Assembly (NCBI RefSeq): GCF_947493865.1
Contig: NZ_CANLTC010000008.1
Location: 1-64,000, forward strand
From: an uncultured Halomonas sp.
GTDB lineage: Bacteria > Pseudomonadota > Gammaproteobacteria > Pseudomonadales > Halomonadaceae
Length of the DNA: 64,000 nt
Direction: 5' to 3'
The notes under the pieces are model-generated. The model ran no database searches, was not told the origin of the DNA, and was given only the letters and a program-made list of their open reading frames with translations. Of this stretch, positions 39,099 through 48,476 are shown piece after piece. The translations under genes were made by a program, and so were the position numbers. Numbering within the stretch: position 1 is the stretch's first letter; every line of letters starts with the position of its first letter.

Positions 39099-40736
39099 TT
39101 ACTGCATGACCATGCGCACGGGATGCAGATGCTGGCTGTGACGTGTCTGAGTGTGATCGAACACGGCAACCCACATATAGAGCGGCTTGTCCTGGCTCAG
39201 GGCTGCATCGAATTTCGAGCCGGTATCGAGTTTGCGCTCGGCTTCCAGGGTCCAGCGTCCATCACGCCACTTGGCCGCGGCGTGGACCTGACCACGATCA
39301 CCCTGGGTAGGGCCGTCATGCAGCACCGAGGGCATGATCGTGCCTACCGGATAAGTATCCGCTTCCTTGCTGTAAGGAATGGTGTCGTGCATGGCCATCC
39401 AGAATTGGCCTTCATCGCTCGTTTCTGGATCAAGAGAGGCGTCCTGCAGCCCATCGATCACGCCAGGGTTCTTGGGTAACCGCTTGGGTGTGACGAACTC
39501 GGTATCGAAGCTTTCCCAGTTCGAGGTGTAGCCACCCCCGGTCTTGGGATCCTGGGTATAGCCGCCGGTATAGCGATCCTTTTCCGGACTGGGCTCCATT
39601 GGAGGACCGAAGTAATTGTCGTCGATCTGACCCACGGCGCCGGTGCGCACGGATTTCCAATGCCAGACATCGACCAGGGAGTCATCGGTGGTGTAGTGCA
39701 GGCCGCGTCCATTGGCCGGCGCCGGCTTGTCGGCAAGCGGTTTGGGGCCGAGGTGCGAAGTTCCTGCGCCGGCTATTGCCGAGGAGGTGGCAAACATGAC
39801 GCCGAACTTGTCCTCGTAATAGTCGTTTTCATCATTGATGCCGTATTGGGACTGCAGCACCTGCCAACCTTGCTCGGTTTTCTGCAGCGGTAGATGCTTG
39901 CGACTCCGCGTCGAATCGGGCCATTCGAACAACGTATAGAGCTTTTCACCATCGTGAACCATACGCACAGTGACATCTTCCCCGGCGGGGCTGTTGACAC
40001 CCCGGCCGGTAGCGATCGTGACTGCCGGGGCGTCGGCCCAGGCCTCATCATTGCCCTTGCCATCGATCACAGGTGCGGTTTGGGTCTGTGTGACAGGCAA
40101 ATCTTCAATGACATTACGGTCGAGTGTATAAATTCCTGCAGCGGCGGCACCTGCTACTGCAATGGCACTAATTGCCGCCGCACCATAAGCAGCCGTGGGA
40201 TTCAGAATTTTTAGAAGTTGTGGAATGCCACCAAGTGCCAATTGAGCGATAACGTGCAGAAAAATATAAGCAATTATGATCCAGGCAAGAAATTGATGCG
40301 TGTCCGTAATCAGCCAGTAAGGGAGTAACCCCGGTGCGAGATAGAGGACCAGCCCGGTTATTACTGCCAGAAAAAGCAGGATGAATGCTACCCAATAAAT
40401 AAGGATGTTTATTTTCTTTAGTCGAGAGTAACGTTTGCTAGTCGTTGAGCCATGCTGTTGCCCAGCACTTACCGAGAATCGATTAGTCAGCCGTGCCCTA
40501 ATTAAGAAGATGATATAGGCAGTCATGACGACACCTAGCGCCAAGGCAGTCCAGCTATGCCACTGGATCACATCGCCCTGAAGAAGTATGGCGCTGAGCA
40601 ATGGCGCCAAGGTGGCATCAGGCTTGTCCATGGCAATTCTGAAGCCTGTCAAGAGGCTGAATACTAGTGTTACAACCAGCGCCCAGTGCAAGCATATTGT
40701 AGTAATGTCGGTTTTAGGGATTCGTTTTGAAGCCAC
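39099..40736 (-). CDS. cytochrome b561-type membrane protein fused to ethylbenzene-dehydrogenase-like haem domain
   Basis: A 545-residue protein. Residues 1 to about 180 form a four-helix cytochrome b561-like module with candidate haem ligands in CLHWALVV, WHSWTALALG, TDTHQFLAW and FLHVIAQLALGG. A further hydrophobic helix follows at about 184-203. The rest is an ethylbenzene-dehydrogenase-related (EB_dh) domain beginning APVIDGKGNDEAWADAP and facing the periplasm. EB_dh domains bind haem b in DMSO-reductase-type gamma subunits, but no molybdenum subunit gene is present. It probably passes electrons between the membrane and the coupled ferredoxin reductase; direction and donor are unknown. 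Confidence 0.83.
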   Translation of the reverse strand: MASKRIPKTDITTICLHWALVVTLVFSLLTGFRIAMDKPDATLAPLLSAILLQGDVIQWHSWTALALGVVMTAYIIFLIRARLTNRFSVSAGQQHGSTTSKRYSRLKKINILIYWVAFILLFLAVITGLVLYLAPGLLPYWLITDTHQFLAWIIIAYIFLHVIAQLALGGIPQLLKILNPTAAYGAAAISAIAVAGAAAAGIYTLDRNVIEDLPVTQTQTAPVIDGKGNDEAWADAPAVTIATGRGVNSPAGEDVTVRMVHDGEKLYTLFEWPDSTRSRKHLPLQKTEQGWQVLQSQYGINDENDYYEDKFGVMFATSSAIAGAGTSHLGPKPLADKPAPANGRGLHYTTDDSLVDVWHWKSVRTGAVGQIDDNYFGPPMEPSPEKDRYTGGYTQDPKTGGGYTSNWESFDTEFVTPKRLPKNPGVIDGLQDASLDPETSDEGQFWMAMHDTIPYSKEADTYPVGTIMPSVLHDGPTQGDRGQVHAAAKWRDGRWTLEAERKLDTGSKFDAALSQDKPLYMWVAVFDHTQTRHSQHLHPVRMVMQ

Positions 40737-41221
40737 TATATCTATCCTTTGTAGCGAGTTGGCAATGCGATTTGAAATGGCCGCGAGACATTAATATTTA
40801 ATGGGAGGTTTAGCAACTGATTAAAAATGGAAACAGTGTTTTACATTTATTGAAAAATATCGTCATGTCAATTTAAGTAGACGCCAAGTGTTTTTTGTTT
40901 TCCAGGATGTTGTAACGAGAGAGGTGATGTTAAAGAAGATTATTGATACATTGAGAAAATAAAGTTGTTTAATGTAAAGCATTGTCTGTATCTTCAAGGC
41001 GACATTTATGGTGAGATTTATTTGTTTAAGTTGATTGTAATTTACATGATCTGTTGGCGTATGATGCCAGTATGATGTTAATTGCCAACAGTTTAATAAT
41101 AGCCAGTTCACGGAAAGGCTCGGCTGAATGCAAGGTATCACCAGTCAATGAATCATCGATCTTGCAGACATTTGTGTAATGATTTTTTAAAATGCGCAAA
41201 CATTCGCGGACATGGAATCAA
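40737..41221. other. AT-rich intergenic region with inverted repeat
   Basis: This 485-bp stretch is much richer in A and T than its neighbours and carries no convincing gene; a 92-codon minus-strand frame (40863-41141) lacks a ribosome-binding site and resembles nothing. It holds a perfect 8-bp inverted repeat, CTGTTGGC at 41051-41058 and GCCAACAG at 41084-41091, centred 33 bases apart. A smaller hairpin (TGGCGTATGATGCCA) lies inside. It must contain promoters for the divergent cytochrome gene and murI, and the repeat may be an operator. Confidence 0.5.
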
Positions 41222-42019
41222 ATGAGCGGACCAATCCTTGTTTTCGACTCCGGTGTTGGAGGGCTATCGGTCGTGGCGGCCATACGCCACCGCTTACCCG
41301 GAGCGGCATTGGCCTATGTTTGTGACAATGCCATGCTGCCCTATGGCACCAAGCCGGACGCCTGGCTAGTGGCACGCATTGCCGATGTCTGCTGTGCGGC
41401 AGTAGCTGCAAGTAATGCAAGTGCCTTGGTCATTGCCTGTAATACGGCCAGCACCTTGGCACTGCGCGAACTACGAATGCGCTTGAGTATCCCGGTAATC
41501 GGCACGGTACCCGCCATAAAGCCCGCAGCGATGGCAACCCGCAGTGACACCTTCGGATTGCTGGCAACCTCGGCCACGGTGCGTCGACCTTATACCGAGA
41601 GCTTGATACATGATTTTGCCGCCCATTGCCGGATCATCCGGGTGGCGGCGGACTGCTTGGTCACTCAGGCCGAGCGCAAGCTTCGGGGTCTGGCAATAGA
41701 TAGGGTTGAAATGAACCGCGAACTGACGCCTTTCTGGGTCGTTGCCGAACTCGATACCGTAGTGCTTGGCTGTACGCACTTTCCCCTGCTGCGTGACGAG
41801 CTGGACGCCTGTGCGCCGCGCCCGATCACCTGGGTCGACTCCGGTGATGCCATTGCCCGGCGCGTGGCACAGATCGTCACCGAAATCGCGCCTGCCGGTG
41901 GCATGGAGTCGGCCTGGAGCAGCGCTCCGGATCTGGCGCTGACCCAGGCGCTAAAAGAGCATGGCTTTGATTCACCGCAGCCCTTGCAGGTATTGTCGGC
42001 GCCTTTGCCACAACGCTGA
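41222..42019 (+). CDS. murI: glutamate racemase
   Basis: Makes D-glutamate for peptidoglycan. It has 265 residues from the ATG at 41222; the frame reaches ATG 41192 but family homology starts at GPILVFDSGVGGLSV. The two catalytic cysteines are in VIACNTAST and VVLGCTHFPLL, and the substrate-binding MLPYGTK motif (normally R/LPYG) is present. trmA follows 35 bases downstream on the same strand. Confidence 0.94.
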   Translation: MSGPILVFDSGVGGLSVVAAIRHRLPGAALAYVCDNAMLPYGTKPDAWLVARIADVCCAAVAASNASALVIACNTASTLALRELRMRLSIPVIGTVPAIKPAAMATRSDTFGLLATSATVRRPYTESLIHDFAAHCRIIRVAADCLVTQAERKLRGLAIDRVEMNRELTPFWVVAELDTVVLGCTHFPLLRDELDACAPRPITWVDSGDAIARRVAQIVTEIAPAGGMESAWSSAPDLALTQALKEHGFDSPQPLQVLSAPLPQR

Positions 42020-42054
42020 CGCTTCACTATCCGTCATTTCATCGAGGAAACCTC

Positions 42055-43200
42055 GTGGCCGTACCCGTCGTCGAACCCGAACGCTACTCGCAGCAACTAG
42101 CGGCAAAGCGCGACATCATCACTCGACGCTTTGCCCATCTTGACCCACCCCCGCTGGAGGTTTTTGCCTCGCCCCCCAGCTACTTTCGCCAGCGCTGCGA
42201 ATTTCGCCTGTGGCACGAAGGCGACGATCTGTTCTATGCCATGTTCGAGGTTGATGCAGAGGATCCGAGCAGCAAGAAAATCGTGCGACTCGATCAGTAC
42301 CCGGTGGCAAGTGAGCGCATCAATGAGCTGATGCCGCAGTTGATCGAGGCGCTGCGGGACGAGCCTGCGCTGCGCTACAAGCTGTTTCAGGTGGACTTTC
42401 TGACGACACTTGCCGGTGAAGCGCTCGTCAGCCTGATCTATCACCGCGCTCTTGATGATGGCTGGGAGCAAAAGGCGCGCGAGCTGCAGGAGCGCTTGAA
42501 TGTGATGATCATCGGGCGGGCCCGCAAGCAGCGGCGCGTGCTCGAGCGGGACCATGTCTGGGAACGACTGGCGCTGGAGGATGATCGCGAGTTCGTTTAT
42601 CAGCAGGTGGAAAACAGCTTTACCCAGCCCAACGCCCAGATCAACCGCAAGATGTTGAGCTGGGCAAGGGACGTGACCCGAGGCAGTCAGCAGGGTGACC
42701 TGGTGGAGCTCTACTGCGGCAACGGTAATTTCACCGTGGCCCTGGCAGAGAACTTTCGCCGGGTGCTGGCGACTGAGATATCCCGCACCGCCGTTGCTTC
42801 GGCTCAGACCAATCTGACGGCCAACGGGATCGACAACGCGGTGGTGGCCCGCATGTCCGCCGAGGAGTTCGCTCAAGCCCTGGCTAATCAAAATCTCAGC
42901 GAAAAGAGCGGCGAGACGCCGGATGAACAAAAAGGACGACGGGTAAGCGCCATGGCACTTGAATCGTATGCCTTCACCACGGTGCTGGTCGATCCTCCTC
43001 GCGCGGGGCTTGACGAACATAGCTGCGAACAGCTGCGCGACTATTCCCGCATCGTTTATATCTCTTGCAACCCTCAAACGTTGCTGACCAACCTCGAGCA
43101 GCTAAAGGATACCCATGCCATCACGCGCTTTGCGCTGTTCGATCAGTTCCCCTGGACCGATCACTGCGAATGCGGTGTGCTACTCGAACGGTGTGTATAG
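42055..43200 (+). CDS. trmA: tRNA (uracil-54-C5)-methyltransferase
   Basis: Makes ribothymidine 54 in the T loop of tRNAs using SAM. It has 381 residues, starting at GTG 42055 with GAGG upstream. The SAM-binding motif is LVELYCGNGNFTVAL, and the catalytic cysteine is in VYISCNPQTLLTNLEQL; the acceptor-aspartate motif is VDPPRAGLDE. It lies close behind murI and may share its transcript. Confidence 0.95.
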   Translation: MAVPVVEPERYSQQLAAKRDIITRRFAHLDPPPLEVFASPPSYFRQRCEFRLWHEGDDLFYAMFEVDAEDPSSKKIVRLDQYPVASERINELMPQLIEALRDEPALRYKLFQVDFLTTLAGEALVSLIYHRALDDGWEQKARELQERLNVMIIGRARKQRRVLERDHVWERLALEDDREFVYQQVENSFTQPNAQINRKMLSWARDVTRGSQQGDLVELYCGNGNFTVALAENFRRVLATEISRTAVASAQTNLTANGIDNAVVARMSAEEFAQALANQNLSEKSGETPDEQKGRRVSAMALESYAFTTVLVDPPRAGLDEHSCEQLRDYSRIVYISCNPQTLLTNLEQLKDTHAITRFALFDQFPWTDHCECGVLLERCV

Positions 43201-43421
43201 GGCATAGAGGTTCTCTTTTCTGGTGATGCTTCGGTTTCTGATGGTGCTTCAGTAAAGAGTGATGCGCGTACGGCATGCGCCATGAAGAAGCGGGCATGTC
43301 GATAGGGGTGGCCAGGTAAGCTAGAGTAAACTCGTACCCACGTAACGGCGCAGCCAATCAAGCTGCGCCCGATGAATATTTACCGGCCGCAAATGGCGCC
43401 CGGAAGCAGCCGAGGTGATTG

Positions 43422-46400
43422 ATGCAACACGTCGCAATCGATGACAAGAAAGAATTTCTGGCCCAACTGAGGGAACAGCTCAAGAAGCGCCTGCCTCAGG
43501 ACAAGGTGAAGACGATCGCTGCTTTCGCCGAGGATTTCTATGCCAATGCGCCCCTCGAGGATCTGAACGAACGCCATCTTGACGATGTCTACGGTGCGAC
43601 GCTGTCGATCTGGCACTTCATTCAGCAACATGACCCCTCCAAGCCCAAGGTCGGCGTCTACAATCCGGATTTCGAAAAACACGGCTGGCAGTCCACCCAC
43701 ACGGTAGTCGGCGTGCTACACGAGGATATGCCGTTTCTGGTGGACTCGGTGCGCATCGAGCTCACCCGCCGTGGCATCACCGTGCACGCTATCCACAACG
43801 CGGTGCTGGCGGTAGAACGCGACAAGCAGCATCAGCTGGTTCGAGCCACCTCGGTCAATGCCAAGAACGCCCCGGAAAACCGGGAATCGATCATCGTGAT
43901 CGAAGTCGATCGTCATTCCGATGAAGCGGTACTCGAGGAACTTGAATCCAGTCTGGAAGAGGTGCTGGTCGATGTGCGTACCGCCGTCGAGGACTTCGAG
44001 CCGATGCGCAAGCAGGCCAGAACCGCGCTCGATGAACTAAAGAAAGCACGGCCCGAGCCGGTCGATGCGGCAGATTACAAGGAAACTCTCGCCTTTCTCG
44101 AATGGCTGATCGACGATAACTTCACCTTCCTCGGTTACGATGAATACGAGATTGACGGCAAGAAGGGCAAGGCCAAGAGCAGTAAAGGACTTCGCCATGT
44201 CGAGGGTAGCGATCTCGGTGTTTTTAAACTCGACCAGCCCCGCTATCGCGAACACATTCGTAGTGAAAAGAATATCGTGGACGAGCATGTCCACACACCG
44301 GAATTGATCTCCTTTGCCAAGAGCGCCCATCACGCCAGGGTGCACCGTCCCGCCTATCCGGATTACATCATCATCGATCGCTACGATGACAAGGGCAATA
44401 TCATCGGCGAGCGCCGTTTCATGGGGCTTTATGCGGCAACGGTGTACAACGATTCGCCGCGTAACGTGCCGATGCTGCGCAAGAAGATCGATACGGTGTT
44501 GAAGGCCTCGGGATTCAATCCCGGTGGCCACAATGGCAAGCAGTTGATGAATATTCTCGAGGTCTTTCCACGAGACGATCTATTCCAGATCGATACGCAA
44601 GAGCTCACGGATACCGTCCTTGGCATCCTCAACATCCGCGAGCGTCGCCGGGTGCGCCTGTTCGTACGTGAGGATCGTTTCGGGCGCTTCTATTCCTGCA
44701 TGGTCTTCGTGCCCCGGGATGTGTTTTCCACGGATTTGCGGGTGCGCATACAAAAGCTATTGTGCGAAGAACTCGATGCAGAGTTCGGCGACTTCAACAC
44801 CTATCTTTCCGAATCGGTACTGGCACGAATCCAGTACATTCTGCGCTTCAACGACGAGAAGCCCGTCGAATACGATCTGCGGCGACTCGAGAAGAAGATC
44901 GCGTCGATAGCGCGCAGCTGGAAGGACGATCTGCATAGCGCCCTCGTCGAAGGCTTCGGCGAAGAGCAGGCCAATGTGCTGCTCAACCGCTATCGCGACG
45001 CTTTCCCGGGGAGCTACCAGGACGACTTCACGGCGCGTACGGCGGTTTACGATCTGCATCATATCGACGAACTCGAAGAAGGGGCCCCCATTTCCCTGAG
45101 CCTTTATCGTCTAGTGGAAGAGGACGTCGAAGGTATCAATCTCAAGCTGTTTCACAAGGACGACCCGATTCCGCTGTCCGATGTACTGCCGGTAATGGAG
45201 AACCTTGGGTTGCGGGTGATGGAAGAGCGGCCCTACGACATTCACGCCGAGGATCGCTCCTTCTGGATTCACGACTTTACCCTGGAACATCACGCCAGCG
45301 AGATCGTCAACCTGCAAGAGATGCGGGACGTCTTCGTCGATGCATTCCGTCGCATCTGGACCGGCGAAGCGGAGAACGACGCCTTCAATCGGCTGATCAT
45401 CGGCGCCAACCTGAACTGGCGCGAAGTGGCCATGCTGCGTGGCTATGCCCGCTATCTGAAGCAAATACGCTTCAGCCTGTCCCAGCGCTATATCGCCAAT
45501 GCCTTGGCAAGCTACCCCGAGATCACTCGGGAGCTGGTCACTCTGTTCGAGCTACGCTTCGATCCCGAACAGCAGGGGCGGGAAAAGGAAGAACAGGCTT
45601 GCCTCGAGCGGCTCAATGAATTGCTCGATACGGTGGCGAGTCTCAACGACGATCTGCTGCTGCGCCGCTACATCGAACTGATCCAGGCCACGCTACGCAC
45701 CAACTACTATCAGCGCGCGGATGACGGGGGGAACAAGAGCTACATCGCCTACAAGCTCGAACCGACCCAGATTTCCGACATGCCCAAGCCGCGGCCGGTG
45801 TTCGAGATATTCGTCTACTCGCCCCGGGTCGAAGGGGTGCACCTGCGCGGCGGCAAGGTAGCCCGAGGCGGGCTGCGCTGGTCGGATCGCCACGAGGATT
45901 TCCGTACCGAGATTCTCGGGCTGGTAAAGGCCCAGCAGGTCAAGAACGCGGTCATCGTGCCGGTGGGCGCCAAGGGTGGTTTCGTGTGCAAACGCATGCC
46001 ACCGAATGCCGATCGCGATGCCGTTCAAAAAGAGGGCATTGCCTGCTACCAGCTCTTCATCCGCGCCTTGCTCGATGTCACCGACAACCTTGAAGGCGGT
46101 GAAATCGTGCCACCCGAGGCGGTGGTGCGCCATGACGAAGACGACTCGTATCTGGTGGTGGCGGCGGACAAGGGCACGGCCTCGTTTTCCGATATCGCCA
46201 ACGAGATTTCTTTTGAGTACGGCCATTGGCTGGGTGATGCCTTCGCTTCCGGCGGCGCCAATGGCTACGACCACAAGAAAATGGCAATCACGGCCCGGGG
46301 CGCCTGGGAGTCGGTGAAGCGTCACTTCCGTGAACTCGGCGTGAATACCCAGGAGGACGAGTTCACCGTGGTGGGCATTGGCGACATGGCCGGGGACGTA

Positions 46401-48269
46401 TTTGGCAACGGCATGCTGCTTTCCGACAAGATACGCCTGGTGGGTGCCTTTAACCACATGCACATTTTCATCGATCCGGCGCCGGATGCGGCCAGCTCCT
46501 TCAAGGAGCGCAAGCGCCTGTTCGAACAGCCCCGCTCGAGCTGGGAGGATTACGACAGCTCCCTGATCTCGGAAGGTGGCGGTGTCTTCAAGCGCAGCGC
46601 CAAGTCGATCGACATCACCAAGCAGATGAAGGATGTGTTCGGCATCCAGCAGGACAAGCTCTCGCCCAACGATCTGATCAATGCCATGCTCAAATCCAAG
46701 GTCGACCTGATCTGGAACGGCGGTATCGGTACCTACATCAAATCGAGCGAGGAAACGAATGCGGACGTGGGAGACAAGGCCAACGATGGTCTGCGTATCG
46801 ATGGTCGCGAAGTCAACTGCCGAGTGATCGGTGAGGGCGGCAACCTGGGCATGACCCAGCGGGGTCGCATGGAAGCGGCCTGGCGCGGCACCCGGCTCAA
46901 TACCGACTTCATCGACAATGCCGGCGGCGTGACCTGCTCGGATCAAGAGGTCAATATCAAGATCCTGCTCGACGATATCGTCAAGCAGGGCGACATGACC
47001 GACAAGCAGCGCAACAAGCTGCTGGAGGACATGACCGAGGACGTCGCCAAGCTTGTGCTCTTGAGCAACTACCGTCAGGCTCAGGCGCTCTCCCTGTCGG
47101 CAATCCTGGCCAAGCAGAACATGGGGCCCTATCGGCGCTTCATCAATGAGCTCGAGGCTAGCGGTCATCTCGATCGGGAGCTTGAATTCCTGCCGGAAGA
47201 CGAGGCGCTCATCGAGCGTTCCAACGCGGACGAGGGTCTGACCCGGCCGGAGCTGTCCGTATTGATCTCCTATGCCAAGAGTACCTTGAAGGGCGATCTG
47301 ATCGAATCCGATGTGCCGGACGACCCCTTTGTCCAAGCGTGCATAGAGTCTGCTTTCCCTGAAGTGCTGGTGGAGCGTTTCGGCGAGCAGCTTTACGAGC
47401 ATCGCCTCAAGCGGGAAATTGTCGCTACTCAGGTTGCCAACGATCTGGTGAACCACATGGGGATCGTCTTCGCCAGACGCCTGATCGATACCACCGGCGC
47501 GGGCCGCGCCGAGATTGCTCGGGCCTATATCATGGCGCGGGACAGCTTCAACCTGAGCAGCCTGTGGAATCAGATCGAAGCGCTGGACAACAAGGTCGAT
47601 TGTCAGGTGCAGTATCGCATGATGCTCGAGCTGAGAAGCCTGATCTATCACATGGCTCGCTGGTTCCTGCGTCAGCGTTCCAGTCAATCGGTACAGGAGA
47701 ACATCGACTACTTCGCACCTCGCCTGAAACAGCTTCAGGAAGGCATCGGCAAGCGGCTACGGGGCGATGATCTCAAGACCTGGAAAAAGCGGCGCGATGA
47801 TCTCGAAAAAGCCGGCGTGCCCAAGGCCTTGGCGGATATCGTCGCAGCGACCAATCAACTCTATGCAGGGCTTGGCATCATCGGCGCGGCGCGTCAGACC
47901 GATGAGAAGATTCAGCGGGTGGCGAATGTCTATTACGAAGTGGGCCAGCGTCTGGAACTGCCCTGGGTGACGGATCAGGTCAACGCCCTCGAAGTGCACG
48001 ACAGCTGGCAGGCCCAGGCCCGGGAGGCCTTCCGGGATGATCTCGATCGTCAGCAACTGGCACTCACGGTCAACGTGCTGAACCTGGAAGATGCGCCGAA
48101 GGAAGCCGAACCTCGGGTGGAGGAGTGGATCAAGCGTCATGCGGCTCTATACGAGCGCTGGTGCAAATTGATTCATGAAATCAATGCGGGCGCACAGCCG
48201 AGTTTTGCCTTGTTTGCCGTGGCGATTCGCAAGCTGGTCGATCTTTCGGAAAGTAATAGCGAAATTTGA
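43422..48269 (+). CDS. gdhB: NAD-specific glutamate dehydrogenase (large, GDH-1600 class)
   Basis: Oxidises glutamate to 2-oxoglutarate and ammonium with NAD. At 1,615 residues it belongs to the very large class found in Pseudomonas, Halomonas and relatives, with N-terminal ACT-like regulatory domains (to about 700), the catalytic core (LRGGKVARGGLRWSDRHEDFRTEILGL-type substrate site and VPVGAKGGFV), and a long C-terminal region. I chose ATG 43422, five bases after GAGGTG, over TTG 43419. It stands alone with its own strong terminator, and is likely allosterically controlled by amino acids, as known for the class. Confidence 0.95.
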   Translation: MQHVAIDDKKEFLAQLREQLKKRLPQDKVKTIAAFAEDFYANAPLEDLNERHLDDVYGATLSIWHFIQQHDPSKPKVGVYNPDFEKHGWQSTHTVVGVLHEDMPFLVDSVRIELTRRGITVHAIHNAVLAVERDKQHQLVRATSVNAKNAPENRESIIVIEVDRHSDEAVLEELESSLEEVLVDVRTAVEDFEPMRKQARTALDELKKARPEPVDAADYKETLAFLEWLIDDNFTFLGYDEYEIDGKKGKAKSSKGLRHVEGSDLGVFKLDQPRYREHIRSEKNIVDEHVHTPELISFAKSAHHARVHRPAYPDYIIIDRYDDKGNIIGERRFMGLYAATVYNDSPRNVPMLRKKIDTVLKASGFNPGGHNGKQLMNILEVFPRDDLFQIDTQELTDTVLGILNIRERRRVRLFVREDRFGRFYSCMVFVPRDVFSTDLRVRIQKLLCEELDAEFGDFNTYLSESVLARIQYILRFNDEKPVEYDLRRLEKKIASIARSWKDDLHSALVEGFGEEQANVLLNRYRDAFPGSYQDDFTARTAVYDLHHIDELEEGAPISLSLYRLVEEDVEGINLKLFHKDDPIPLSDVLPVMENLGLRVMEERPYDIHAEDRSFWIHDFTLEHHASEIVNLQEMRDVFVDAFRRIWTGEAENDAFNRLIIGANLNWREVAMLRGYARYLKQIRFSLSQRYIANALASYPEITRELVTLFELRFDPEQQGREKEEQACLERLNELLDTVASLNDDLLLRRYIELIQATLRTNYYQRADDGGNKSYIAYKLEPTQISDMPKPRPVFEIFVYSPRVEGVHLRGGKVARGGLRWSDRHEDFRTEILGLVKAQQVKNAVIVPVGAKGGFVCKRMPPNADRDAVQKEGIACYQLFIRALLDVTDNLEGGEIVPPEAVVRHDEDDSYLVVAADKGTASFSDIANEISFEYGHWLGDAFASGGANGYDHKKMAITARGAWESVKRHFRELGVNTQEDEFTVVGIGDMAGDVFGNGMLLSDKIRLVGAFNHMHIFIDPAPDAASSFKERKRLFEQPRSSWEDYDSSLISEGGGVFKRSAKSIDITKQMKDVFGIQQDKLSPNDLINAMLKSKVDLIWNGGIGTYIKSSEETNADVGDKANDGLRIDGREVNCRVIGEGGNLGMTQRGRMEAAWRGTRLNTDFIDNAGGVTCSDQEVNIKILLDDIVKQGDMTDKQRNKLLEDMTEDVAKLVLLSNYRQAQALSLSAILAKQNMGPYRRFINELEASGHLDRELEFLPEDEALIERSNADEGLTRPELSVLISYAKSTLKGDLIESDVPDDPFVQACIESAFPEVLVERFGEQLYEHRLKREIVATQVANDLVNHMGIVFARRLIDTTGAGRAEIARAYIMARDSFNLSSLWNQIEALDNKVDCQVQYRMMLELRSLIYHMARWFLRQRSSQSVQENIDYFAPRLKQLQEGIGKRLRGDDLKTWKKRRDDLEKAGVPKALADIVAATNQLYAGLGIIGAARQTDEKIQRVANVYYEVGQRLELPWVTDQVNALEVHDSWQAQAREAFRDDLDRQQLALTVNVLNLEDAPKEAEPRVEEWIKRHAALYERWCKLIHEINAGAQPSFALFAVAIRKLVDLSESNSEI

Positions 48270-48310
48270 AAAAGTGAATAGGCAAGGCTGACCGGATAAC
48301 GTCACGCGCC

Positions 48311-48358
48311 ACACAAGGCCTCTGTTCGACATGGTTCGGGCAGAGGCCTTGTGTTTTC
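48311..48358 (+). terminator. terminator of gdhB
   Basis: A 14-bp perfect stem (48311-48324 with 48341-48354) encloses a 16-base loop and is followed by TTT. It begins 41 bases after the gdhB stop codon. Confidence 0.85.
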
Positions 48359-48476
48359 TCCACATCGTCCTGCGTGAAACGCTTTTATCGGCAGGACGAT
48401 GCGCAGCGCGTACTCTCTGGTATGCTGTGCCACGACCCGGTCAGCGATTCCTCAAATGACATTGTAGAGAGGCCCC

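Noticed and set aside
40863..41141. 92-codon minus-strand frame in the AT-rich region
   Set aside because: No Shine-Dalgarno, no family resemblance, and it overlaps the inverted repeat that looks regulatory.
45693..47687. 664-codon open frame antisense to gdhB
   Set aside because: Mirror frame of a highly conserved gene, no start signal and no domain.
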